This document shows positions 35,401-45,732 of a stretch of 64,000 nucleotides of DNA, piece by piece. Within the stretch, counting starts at the first letter, position 1. Each line of letters begins with the position of its first letter. The position numbers and the translations under genes were made by a program. The notes under the pieces are model-generated. The model did no database searches and had not been told where the DNA came from. It saw nothing but the letters and a program-made list of their open reading frames with translations. This stretch comes from Eudorina sp. 2006-703-Eu-15 (Eukaryota > Chlorophyta > Chlorophyceae > Chlamydomonadales > Volvocaceae). The stretch is taken from contig BDSI01000013.1 in assembly GCA_003117195.1 (NCBI GenBank), positions 487,729-551,728 on the forward strand, written 5' to 3'.

Positions 35401-38400
35401 GCGCCTGAAGGTGGCCACCTGGTCCAGCAGCCGGGTCAGCCGGTTGGGGGCGTGCACGGAGCCCTCGCGCTCCACCTGGGTTGCGGGGGTATAGGAAATT
35501 GGTAGACAATTTCAAACTGGGCTGCTGCCAATTTTAAACTACGCTGCTGGGTTGGGGGGTCCAGGCGCGGGTGGGGCCGTGGGACACAGGGCTCGGGCGG
35601 TGGCGGCGGCGGTGAGACGTGAGCTCCCTCTCGGGAGTTCAGGGCCGGGGAGAGGGGGTGCGGGGCACGTCCGGCTGGGACGCTGGGCCACGTGCTCTGG
35701 CCTTACCAGGCAGGTATCCAGACCTGAACAGACCTAGACAGCACGCGCGGACCTAGACAGCACGCGCGGTGCCACGTCCCTAGAGAGCGCCACACCACAG
35801 GCGTGCCGCCACCACCACCCAGCACGTGGCAGGCAGCGACGGGGGGGTTTCGGAGCATGGGGGCAAACTCGGCGGCGCGGAAGCGCCCGTGCCGGCGCGG
35901 AGGGTGGCGTGTAAGGACGTCCCACCGCACCTGCGCCGCCGCCTGCTCCGCGGCCTTCATGTCCAGCGCCATATCAGCGGGCACCCGCCGGCGACTGGGG
36001 CTCCCCACATCCGAGTCCGAAGAGTCCGAGTCCAGCACCTTGTCCTCCGCGGGACGCTGCTTGCCCGCGGCAGCGGCAGACGCGGCTGCATTGGTCTCCG
36101 CCGCGCCGCCGCCGCCGCCCGCGGCGTCGCTGCCGCCGCCGCTGCCGGCGGCGCCCTGCGCCCCGCCGACGCGCGGCGGCGAGCCGGACGGGCTCCGACG
36201 ACGGCTCTTTGGCGGGCTGCACGGATACGGGACAGGGAGCAGGTTTGCGGCAACCGTGGAGAAGGAGGTCGCCAAACGGAACACCCGAGTTCGCCAAGCG
36301 GACGAGGGGTGTCTGTACATGCGCCAACCGCGCAATCGCGGAAACGCCGCCGCGTGATCACGCAGTCCCCCATGCGTGGTCTGGTGCGCGCTCCGGGGAC
36401 GGGCGGATGATGGGGCAATGAATCTACTCGGGAGGAAATGTGCCCTCTGCGCCCCACCCGACCCCGTATGTGCGTGTGATGGCTGATGGGCGACCACGAA
36501 CAGGTAGCATTCGGCCATCGGTCAGGACGGCGGTGCTGCGGAGACACGCGCCGCCCCTCCGATCACTCCATCGACTGCTTTCGCCCAGCTGCATGAGGAG
36601 CTGCATGCAGCTCCCGCAGCTCGGCCCCACCGCCAGCGCAGAGGCCAGAGGGGGGCCGCAACAGCCGTCCAAAGTCCCCGGCCCCGCCCTCCACACCCCC
36701 TGGGCCCCGTGGTGCTACCCGTGGGGTCCGCCGGGGCCCCGCCGCCCCCGTGCTGCCGCACGCACGGATTGCACCCACCTGGCGCTGCTGCTGCTGCTGC
36801 CGCCGCCGCTGCGCCGGTGGCGCGAGGGCGGCCTGAGGCTGCCGGGCGGCACCGGCTCGTGCCCGGGCAGCGCCACAAGCGCGGGCGGCAGCGCGGCGTT
36901 CGCGGGGATGAAGATGTGCGTGGGCCGCGGGGCGTTGGGGTCGTCCGGCGCCACCGGGGAGGGCAGCAGGAAGACCGGCTGTATCACACCGGGCGCGGCT
37001 CCCGGCGCGGCCGCGGCGGCGCCCGCCGCGGTCGCGGCCGCCGCGGTCGACGGAGCCGTGCCGGCCTGCTCCGGTGCCAGCGTCGCAGCAGCCGGACCGG
37101 CTGTGTTTTGGCTGTACAAGCGGACCTGCGGACGGCGAAGCGGCATGGAAGGGGCGAGGCGTGTCGCCGGTCGATGCAGGAGGCAACGCTTGGTCGGGTG
37201 ACCGCGGTTGGAAGGAAGGGGGCGTCATGGTTTGGGGGACAGGAACGCCCTCAAGAGGCCCGCTTCAGAGGCGCTACTAAGCTGCGGTGCGGGGTGACAT
37301 TGCGCGGCGACGCTCGGCCGCAAACAAGACGCATGCCCTCGTCCCTCTTGCCCTGTGCCGCGTGCAGAACTCCCAGATGCCGTGCCTGCGGCTCGTTCAG
37401 CGAGAACTGCACCCGACGCGCCGCCGTCGCCGCCACCGTCGCGCCGGTTGCGGCGGCCCCTGTCGGCGCCGCCGGCTCCGTCGCGCCTGCGCGCATAAGC
37501 ATCGCTGCTGGGTCCAACGCCGTGCCTGCTGTCACTGGAAACGCGAAGGTACTGGCCGCGTCGGGCGGGCTCTGCGATGGAGAAACCTCTGCTGCGCCCG
37601 TCGTCGCATCTTCGGCGGCCCGCGATGACGACGCCAACGACGACCCGCCGCGCCGTGCAGCGTCCGCTGGCACCGCCGGGGCTGCCGCCACCGCCGCCGG
37701 CTGCGCGGCTGCGCCGCCGGCAGGCTCCGCATCCCCGCTGCCCCCTTCCGGCGCAAGCGAGGCGATGGAGCTGGCGCTGCCGCGGGCGCTGCTGCTGGTG
37801 CCCCGGGCGGCTGTCAAGGCGGCGGCTATGGCCGCGGCGTTCTGCGCCTCGACAGCTGAGAGGCTGGGCTCCGCTACCAGCTCGCCCACGGAGGAGCTGA
37901 CGCTGGCGTGCCCCATGCGCCGCACGGCTGGCGCATCCGGCTGCGCCTGCGCAGATGCAGTAGCGCCACCCCCAGCCGCTGGCGCAGCGCCCGCATCAGG
38001 CCCTCCACCACCGCTGTCGCGCGACGTGGGCGCCGTCGGTGGCCCCGGGCCCGCGCTCGACGCCGATTGGGAGCTGCCCAGGCGGTTGGCCATCTGGGCC
38101 AGCTTCAGGATCTTCTGCAGCTTCTCAGCGGTGGGTTTCTTCCGTGCCGGGGGGGGCTCCGCCGCCGCCACTGCCGCCTCCGCCGCCACTGCCGCCTCGA
38201 CCGCCGGGACCTCCGGCGGACGTGCTGTCGGCGGCGGCGGAGCCCCGGTGCTGGACCTGGGTTCCGACCCGGCCGATGGAGCCACTGCCGGTCGCGGTGG
38301 CGGCTCCGCAGCCGATCGCCGGGACGCAGCCGAGCCGACCCCGCCAGCGGCGGGTACAGCAGCTGCGGCCGCGACGCCGCCACCGATCCTCCCGGATGAT

Positions 38401-39082
38401 GCCCCCTGTGCAGTCGTCTGCTGCTGCTGCCGCTTGGGCGCGGCGACGGTGCTTGCAGCTGTGCCTGAGCTCGCAGCCGACCCCCAGTTGCGCACCGAAG
38501 CTGAGGATTCCGCCGCCGTGGGCCCCGCAGCCGCCTGCGGTGCTCCTCCTCCGCCGGACCGACCGCCGCCGCGGCGGTAACGCGCAAGCAGCAGGTCCAT
38601 GCTCTCTTCTTCCTGCGCCCCGGGCCGTGCAGACGGCCCGGCTGCCGCGCCTTCCCTGGCCGCCGCCGCCGCGGCCGCGGCGGCCAGCGCCGCCTGTGCG
38701 CGCGCCTGAACTTCTTCCTGCACCGTCCGCTGCTGCTGCTGCAGCCGGGAACGAGTCGGCTGCTGCGCATGATGGCTCGGGCCCATCCCCTGCGGGCTCA
38801 GCGGCACAATGGTTGTTGTGGTGTGGCCCACGGACGGGGCTGCCGCTGGCGCCGGGATTGAGGCAGTTGTCCGCGAGGCTGTAGCTGTACCTAAAGTCCC
38901 CGAGCGCACGAGAGCTTGATTTGCTAGCTGCAGGGCCGCTTGGGAGAGCCGGCCGTCGGGGCCGCGCTCTAACGACATCACGGCGTTGTACAGGGAGGGG
39001 TGCTCCTGCGCCAGCCGCTGCAGGGCCGCTTCGGTGGCTCCGGACGGGGCGGCGGGCAGGTCCGGACCATCCGCTCGAAAGG
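29457..39082 (-). CDS. Long multi-exon Ala/Ser/Gln-rich protein, unknown function
   Basis: A chain of minus-strand exons with agreeing phases is visible: 37125-36779, 36216-35931, 35475-35341, 34968-34873, 34442-34382, 34141-33952 and 33508-33261. Upstream is a big exon 39082 to about 37270; downstream are 33090-32944 and a last exon 32744-29457. Two joins are unresolved: the donor of the big exon, and the join after 33261, where the frame could instead end at 33094 and split the gene. Ordered segments are LAQEHPSLYNAVMSLERGPD (start), KPTAEKLQKILKLAQMANRL, an SRRRSPSGSPPR motif with DSDSSDSDVGSPSRRR, a charged helical part (TEGERLLREGERLKMVEELK, then LLGPNSGLLKEISRFKDLYT and ALKQQDEVLKMVDRIAPP), LINPSWWTRLVDP, and a Gln-rich tail with CAG runs and an Arg/Ser block. 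I recognise no family; the Arg/Ser blocks hint weakly at RNA processing. Confidence 0.5.
35732..35769. repeat. 19-bp perfect tandem duplication
   Basis: Two adjacent identical 19-base units beginning ACCTAGACAGCAC occupy 35732-35750 and 35751-35769. They lie in the intron between the exons ending at 35931 and starting at 35475 of the minus-strand gene. Confidence 0.9.
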
Positions 39083-41610
39083 CTGCGGGACCAGGGTCAT
39101 CGTGGTTACTCGAACAGTGTGGTGTGGCAAGTTACCGTGTAGCGCGTACGCGGGTTCAGGATGAGGGTGCAGCACACCAGGGGACAGACACTGTGACGGC
39201 GGGCAGCCCCAGGACACCGGTAGCAGGTTATTGCCCGTTCAAGGAACCCAGGAAAGGGCCGTGGCGCAGGGGTTGTTCGGATGGTGATGGTGATGATACG
39301 TTTGCCAAGCAGTTGCTCACCGGTGCGAGTGTGGGTCTGGTCAACGATGCGATACCGGGCGTCCGAGTCGACATACGCGCGAGGCTCAGGTGAAGCTGCC
39401 GGACCGTGCGCCGGTGTTCGGGGTGGAGGCTGGAGAGCTGCTCCTGGACGGGCGGGGCCCCGCGGGGTCGCATCTGAACGCGACGGTGAAGGCTTCTGCC
39501 ACCAAAATGAGTCCTCGCGCTCAGCCCTGCGTCATGAATGACAGGAGGACGGCGTTTCGGTCGGCCCAGCTTATCCAAGGCACGTGCCTTCCCAGCCCTG
39601 CTGCACACCTTTGGGGACTGGAAGATGTTCCAGCGGATCGAAACAATGCTATCTTCTCAGCAATGGTGCTGCCTCTGCGTGGGGTTCCTTCGGCCATTCC
39701 AGCACGCTTAAGCGCTCGTCATGTCCCACTTAAATATGTATGATACGCGTAATCTTAGTCAAATAATTTGCCGCAAGGCAGGCAGTGTCCTGACGCCGTT
39801 GGCTGTCATAGCGTTTGGAGTCAAAACCCCTGTAAGACTCCGTCACCATCTGTAGGGTGCACAGCGTCCTAACGTCCTAACAATCCCAGATAATTGAGAA
39901 AAAGAAACAAATCCGCAGGGTTATACGTCAGGATTTCACAGAATGCCAACAAATTAACAATAAGGCTTAATGTACATCAATTGCTTAGCAAGACATGGCA
40001 TCTTGATCGCTGCGAGGATGTGCTCTACAGACTACAGTCGACACACCTGGAGGATCACCGTCGATTAGCGCTAAACAACGACCAACGGTAGGTCGACACC
40101 GCTTCCGCTAGGCATCTTTGACAAACCCCATTGGCATTATTTCATTTCTATCGAGAATGTTAACGGTAGCAGCATTTCTTCAATGTATCGGAACCTGCAC
40201 GACGCCACCTTACAATTAGCATGTCGTGAGTTGCCCTCCAAACAGGTCCCAGCGAACCCCCGCCTTCAGCCCGGCTATTCAACCGTATACAGCCCTGGAG
40301 TCTGTCATGGTGCAGAACATGCGTTTCAGCCATTCATGTCCATTCTGGTGGTCGAAGGTACGGCATCTCGGCCCGGGGTCTTGTTTCCCCAAGAGCACCA
40401 CAAAACGGCTGTCACCGATGACCCGCAGGATCCGCTGTAACATCCTTAATGATAGAAGGGGTCCAAGAGCAGTACCGTCCTCAGGAGAGCATCAGGTAGC
40501 AGAATAATCGATCTCCCCACTCGAGCACGCACGTGCAGCAGTACGGCGGGGTGGTACGACAATCAGCAGGGACCTGGAGGAACCTGGCATTTGGTATGCC
40601 GATCAGATACCGTAGTGTGTCATGGCAACCCCTTCTGGACATGCGGCGCAGAAGTACATACGCCAGCTGAGCATCTGGCTTGCCACGACAATGTTCATTC
40701 TGATAAACGGCTTTAGTGGCTGCTGTAGCTTGGCACATCTGTGGCCCGCTACTGTCGTACAACCTGACCGCGATTTTACATGCAGCCGCACTGCTTCCTG
40801 TACTTACTTCATCGAGGAGTGGCACTACAATTAATACGATCTCCAGCACCCATTACCTCCGGAATCCAGGTAATGCATGATCATCATGCTCGGAAGTTGG
40901 TGGCACGGCAGAACACGTGCCTCCATCGTGAGGGAAGCTCACCCGAATCATTGGGGTAACTAGGGGTACGCCTCCGCAATACAATTGGCAGAGGAATCCA
41001 AGGACCTCTTCTCGTGGATTCGCATTCATCGTTGCTGATGATCGAAAACGTCACAGACAGGTCCAAGCAGCCTGGTCGTCAAGTTTGGTTGCCAGTCGGG
41101 CCCAACAACTGCAAAACCCCACCAGCAACTTCCACCCTGCTCCGTGCCTAGCAGGAACTTGTTCCCTCGCATGACGTTTAGCAGACGGACGGCTTTCAAC
41201 GCTCGAGATGCGCACAACGTGCTCGCTGCAGATAACGTGCATGCTGTGATTTTCAGTCCCGATCACAAGATCAGCAAGCTTGGCGCACCATGAATAGAAG
41301 CATAACTGACAATCATATCGCTGTGCCCGCCGTCGGCGTTCGGGTGTCCATGCCAAACTTTGCAAGCCCACAAACCAGACACATATGTTCGCTGAAGCAG
41401 CGCTTTCTGCATCAGATGTCATTTTAAAATGAATCATAATTACTTTCTCATTGAATCATCTAAGACAATCAAGGTTGGAAAGTCCAGTCAAGAGAGCCCA
41501 GAGGCTCCAGGGTGGCGCCGAGTCGTCCGGACGTGTTTATCCGAACTTTTCTGCGCAAAAATCGTTGCCTTTCCCCTTGCGCACTAAACCGATTATCTCG
41601 CTAGGAGAAG
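39083..41610. other. Divergent region upstream of ATPC and the 29-39 kb gene
   Basis: No supported gene in about 2.5 kb. The stretch 39.7-41.6 kb is markedly more A/T-rich than the rest of the window. It contains the ATPC promoter and 5' UTR on the right, possible 5' exons or promoter of the minus-strand gene on the left, and the 3' end of a dispersed repeat at 40407-40446. Confidence 0.5.
40407..40446 (+). repeat. 40-nt dispersed repeat end, copy 1
   Basis: These 40 bases match 55186-55225 at 38 positions, in the same orientation. Both copies run into an AAT-rich tail (TAATGAT here). Upstream flanks are unrelated, which fits two 5'-truncated insertions of one retroelement sharing only its 3' end. 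Confidence 0.75.
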
Positions 41611-43598
41611 ATGGCCGCCACCATGCTTGCCTCTAAGCAGGGCGCCTTTATGGGCCGCTCGACCTTCGCCCCGGCCCAGCAGCAGGGAGTCTCGCGCCGC
41701 GGCTCGCTTCAGGTGAATGCTGAGACAAAGAATCAACATATCCTATCAGTTCTATTGAATGCTGAGCTGGATCGTCGCGCGATAATTGTTTAGGTCACCG
41801 CTGGCCTCAAGGAGGTTCGCGATCGTATTGCGTCGGTGAAGAACACCAACAAGATCACTGATGCGATGAAGCTGGTCGCTGCCGCTAAGGTCCGCCGTGC
41901 TCAGGAGGCGGTGGTGAACGGCCGCCCTTTCTCTGAGAACCTGGTGAAGGTGCGATTGGGTCGGTCGGCGCAATGCAAGGGGCTTGCAGAGTCATGGCCA
42001 AGGGATGTCCAGCGCGTCCATTCCTACTAATTCTTTATCAAATAATAAGTAGCATCACAGCTGTACCTGAGGTGTTTTGGACGCCTTTCGGCGCAGGTCC
42101 TCTACGGCGTCAACCAGCGCATCCGCCAGGAGGATGTGGACTCGCCGCTGTGCGCTGTTCGCCCGGTGAAGAGCGTGATGCTGGTTGTCCTGACTGGCGA
42201 CCGTGGTCTGTGCGGCGGGTACAACAACTTCATCATCAAGAAGGTACAGCACCGTCCCCTTTGTAGCGGAAATAATGTGCTTGTTTCTAGTCACCAATAT
42301 GCATGCATCAAAATGCGATGCAGCCGCCAAAGCTTACTTGCCGGGTCGTCGACTGCTCTGGTTTGGACCCGTCCGTACGCCCGAAGCTTCGGGCTGTCCC
42401 ACGTTAGCGGGCAGTGCAGTTGGGCCCTCTGCATTACATGGGCGAGTTTGAAGGCCTGTGGGTGCTGAATGCGTAATCAGTCACCAACATCTCGCTCGCA
42501 TGTCGCAGGCCGAGGCGCGTATCCGTGAGCTGACCGCGCTGGGCGTGAAGGTCAACGTTGTGTGCGTTGGCCGCAAGGGCGCTCAGTACTTCACCCGGCG
42601 GAAGCAGTACAACGTGACCAGTAAGTGCCGTCTGCATGGTTTGGAGTCGGGCTTTCGGGGGGCTGAAAGTTGCCTGGGCGATAAGGGTGGTTGCCGGGAC
42701 GGCAGCTGCAGGGGTTCCGGACCACCCCAACATAACAATATACAGTTGATAACCGTTTGTAGTCTTGTTGCCAAGTTTGGGAAGGCGAAGGGGCATTGAT
42801 GGGGTCGGATAGAAACTTCGTTATCTTCATTGCGTGCTGGCTGTCGTTCCGATGCATCGGGTTCAGTCAGTTTGAGCGTGGGTACATTGAGGTTTAGCTG
42901 GCTCAAATCAGCCGCTTACCGTGCCTCGTGCCCCATTAAGTCGCGAACTTTGTGCCAGTCACCGTGCGCCAAGCCGTTGGAACCATGCGCCCATGGATGG
43001 CAACCCTGCTGCGTGCGCTTCTATTCCCGCAGAGACCTTCTCGCTGGGCGCGACCCCGTCCACCAAGGACGCTCAGGCCGTCGCCGACGAGATCTTCGCC
43101 TCCTTCATTGCTCAGGAGTCGGACAAGGTCGAGCTGGTGTACACCAAGTTCATTTCGCTCATCTCATCGAACCCGACCATTCAGACCCTGCTGCCCATGA
43201 CCCCAATGGGCGAGCTGTGCGACGTGGATGGCAAGTGCGTGGACGCTGCCGAGGACGAGGTCTTCAAGCTGACCACCAAGGGCGGCGAGTTCGCCGTTGA
43301 GCGCGAGAAGGCCACCATTGTGACGGAGGCCCTGGACCCGACCCTGATTTTCGAGCAGGAGCCGGCCCAAATCCTGGACGCCCTGCTGCCGCTGTACATG
43401 AACAGCTGCCTGCTGCGCTCGCTGCAGGAGGCGCTGGCCTCTGAGCTGGCCGCTCGCATGAACGCCATGAACAACGCCTCTGACAACGCCAAGGAGCTGC
43501 GCAAGGTCCTGACCGTCCAGTACAACAAGCAACGTCAGGCGAAGATTACGCAGGAGCTGTCTGAGATTGTGGGCGGTGCCGCGGCCACCTCGGGCTAA
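41611..43598 (+). CDS. ATPC: Chloroplast ATP synthase gamma subunit, 5 exons
   Basis: Exons 41611-41712, 41794-41949, 42097-42243, 42509-42620 and 43033-43598 give 360 aa with matching phases. Gamma is the rotating central shaft of chloroplast CF1, coupling proton flow to ATP synthesis in the stroma. Exon 1 is essentially the transit peptide (Ala/Ser/Arg/Gln-rich, ending near SRRGSLQV). The mature protein opens with [20 protein letters not shown] and carries the [13 protein letters not shown] signature of gamma subunits. The chloroplast-specific regulatory loop [16 protein letters not shown] has the thioredoxin-controlled cysteine pair (C235 and C241 of the precursor), so dark inactivation should be intact. 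The C-terminal helix ([19 protein letters not shown]) is complete. The ATG is preceded by a purine-rich context (GAGAAG). It converges on PRPL29. Confidence 0.97.
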
Positions 43599-43703
43599 AT
43601 CTGCGGGATCTGATGTTAGGCGGAGTAGATGTGGTTCAGGCGGTGGTGTGGTGGCTGCGCGCATTCGCTTTTCCAGATGCCTAAACGGCGGATGGAAGCA
43701 TTT

Positions 43704-43708
43704 TGTAA
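43704..43708 (+). promoter_or_regulatory. Candidate TGTAA poly(A) signal for ATPC
   Basis: TGTAA 106 bases after the ATPC stop codon. A second TGTAA at 44039-44043 is an alternative that would give a 3' UTR of about 450 bases. Confidence 0.45.
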
Positions 43709-44526
43709 GCAAGCGTTGCCTGGAGAATGTATGATTGCGATGAGGGTTGTCTCGCGGCCTGGCTATGCGGTCAACTGTGCCCACTGGCGGGTCCGCTCTC
43801 AGTTTTGAGAAGAGTCTATTTCGTGAGCTGCGGAGCGTTCAAGCGCCCAGCGTGGTGAAGGCTGCTGCAGGGCTTGCTTCTGGATGGCCGCCCATTTTGC
43901 CTGGCCTGGGTGTTGCTGCTGGAGGACCTGACAGCCGGAGGGGGCGTTCGTTGAGAAGAACAGATCCAAGTGAGCGTCAGAGCGGAATTATGCTGATAGA
44001 GGGTTCCGCCTCAGTCGCCACGCTTCTGTCGACGCAAATGTAACTTGCGCGACATGATCCTGCCGTGCATATGCATGCATGTGCAAGAGTGCTGTAACTT
44101 GTTACGGCATGGATATGTAGAATCCCACGAATCTTTGAGGGCCTGGAACAAGTTTGGCAGGGGCATGAGCAATTCACGACGGGTAGAGGTGCAGCAGTGA
44201 AGTCATCAGCCGCGGGGCCTCCAACATGCCATGCCGTTCCAATAAGCATCGAGGAGGCTAGACGCGGAGGACGTACTTCTGTACACGGTAGCCTTGCGAC
44301 ATCGAGACACCAGGTGATGCGCATGCACTAATACCAAATATGAACAGAAAGCAGTGCGCGCTGCAAACGGCTGCGGTGGATGCGTGTAACTAGTGACCTG
44401 TACGAAACCCAACTGCACTACATCGACACTTTCATTATCCTCGCTGCACCATGTAACGTAGTCAATGCACGTGCGATCGCCAGAACGATGGGACAAGACG
44501 CAACTGAATCGTCGTTCTTTTGCTCG

Positions 44527-44531
44527 TTACA
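44527..44531 (-). promoter_or_regulatory. Candidate TGTAA poly(A) signal for PRPL29
   Basis: TGTAA on the minus strand about 280 bases past the PRPL29 stop codon. Confidence 0.4.
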
Positions 44532-44807
44532 TGATATGTTGCGGACGATCTCACCCGCAAGACGACCCGTTCGCGTACTCAAGTCGTACCCTGCCAACGG
44601 CTCGCAACGCACTGTAGAGTCGTGTGCCTCACAGAAGAACGCGCCGCGACATCAACACATGGCACAAAATTGCTGAGTTGTCAGCGCTTCCCCACCAGCG
44701 GCTACACGCACGAGCCTCTGAAGTTGCCCTCACACGGCTCCCTCCTAACAGGGCCGAAACTCCCACCAAGCAACTACACCGCCACACCCTCTGCTTGATG
44801 TCGACAA

Positions 44808-45233
44808 TCAGTTTGCCTGAGCGCTCTTCTGAAGCGTTCCCAAGGCAAGGGCAGCGCGCTTCTCAATCCTGCGAGCCTCCCGGCGGTCGATGCCCTCGGC
44901 CATCTGACGCTGGCGCAGCAGCGTCAGGCACTGTGCAACTTGACGGCGGAGGTGCTTGTTGAGGTGGCCCCTAGGCACTTTCTCTGGGTCCCGCTGCGGC
45001 ATGCTCTCGCCAGCCTTAAATTCCTGAATTCCACCAGTGCGCTGAAGCCACTTGACGCTGGCAAGCTCACGCTTCAGGTTGTTGGCCTTCTCCACAAGCT
45101 CCTGGTTCGAGAGGCCGCTGAAGTCGGCCAGCTTGGTTGGCTTAGCCTGAACAACCACGGCCACGCGCTGTGGAGCGGGCGCCACGGTCGAGCGGACTGG
45201 CCGCACAGCGGTGAAAGCACGAGCTGCCTGCAT
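44808..45233 (-). CDS. PRPL29: Plastid 50S ribosomal protein L29
   Basis: A single uninterrupted frame of 141 aa; no intron is needed. Residues 1 to ~30 ([19 protein letters not shown]) form a chloroplast transit peptide. The L29 fold follows: [20 protein letters not shown] is the first helix and the Arg-rich [20 protein letters not shown] the second, which contact 23S rRNA near the peptide exit tunnel. Compared with bacterial L29 (about 65 aa) there is an insertion between the helices and a basic C-terminal extension ([20 protein letters not shown]), as in other algal plastid ribosomal proteins. The start ATG at 45233 is the only one that includes the transit peptide. It is transcribed away from CWC22 and towards ATPC. 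Confidence 0.9.
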   Translation of the reverse strand: MQAARAFTAVRPVRSTVAPAPQRVAVVVQAKPTKLADFSGLSNQELVEKANNLKRELASVKWLQRTGGIQEFKAGESMPQRDPEKVPRGHLNKHLRRQVAQCLTLLRQRQMAEGIDRREARRIEKRAALALGTLQKSAQAN

Positions 45234-45732
45234 GGCTGCTGGTGGCTAGGGCCTAAGCACAGACGTGCAGACGAGAGCGGCCGTCTGCGGCCTTGTGGTG
45301 AAAAGCTCTGCACGCAGCTGCGGTAAATGCGGGCTGCCTGTCTAGCTCCAAGTTGACAAGGAGCACACAAATGTGTGCATAGGTTGAGGTACACTGCTTA
45401 CGATGGTGAATTTCTTCACGGCGGCCATTTTGCCGTACGGCAAACGCAAAAAATGAAGCGGGGATAGGACATCTGACTGGCACAGGCATACAAGAACTTT
45501 TTTGTATCTTGCACGTACAAAAGGCAAGGGAGAACTGCATAATTCCCTAGTTCTGTGTTTCGGCTTCCCCTTGCGGCATCAGCCAGACGGTAAAACTACT
45601 GTTTATTTGAAAACACTATTCATCAGCTATCTCCTGTAATACTCACTGCTTTACAAAGCTAGTCGCGGGCACCCGCGATCGTCTTCCGACCGGCACCCTG
45701 CTACACAAGCAGGGCGCCGGGTTGCGAACCAA
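45234..45732. promoter_or_regulatory. Shared divergent promoter region of PRPL29 and CWC22
   Basis: About 500 bases separate the two start codons, which face outwards, so both promoters and both 5' UTRs must lie here. The central part (45.42-45.66 kb) is A/T-rich relative to the flanks. An inverted repeat, TTTTGTA at 45500-45506 and TACAAAA at 45516-45522 with a 9-base spacer, sits near its middle. Confidence 0.6.

Larger units (their letters stand above)
43599..44807. other. Convergent 3' region between ATPC and PRPL29
   Basis: Contains the two 3' UTRs. Plus-strand TGTAA signals lie at 43704 and 44039, and a minus-strand TGTAA at 44531-44527 could end the PRPL29 transcript. No further gene is seen. 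Confidence 0.5.

Noticed and set aside
36709..38580. 623-codon open frame on the plus strand
   Set aside because: It is antisense to the Ala/Gln-rich exon of the minus-strand gene. Its triplet runs read as Cys/Leu, and the minus-strand exons have agreeing splice phases.
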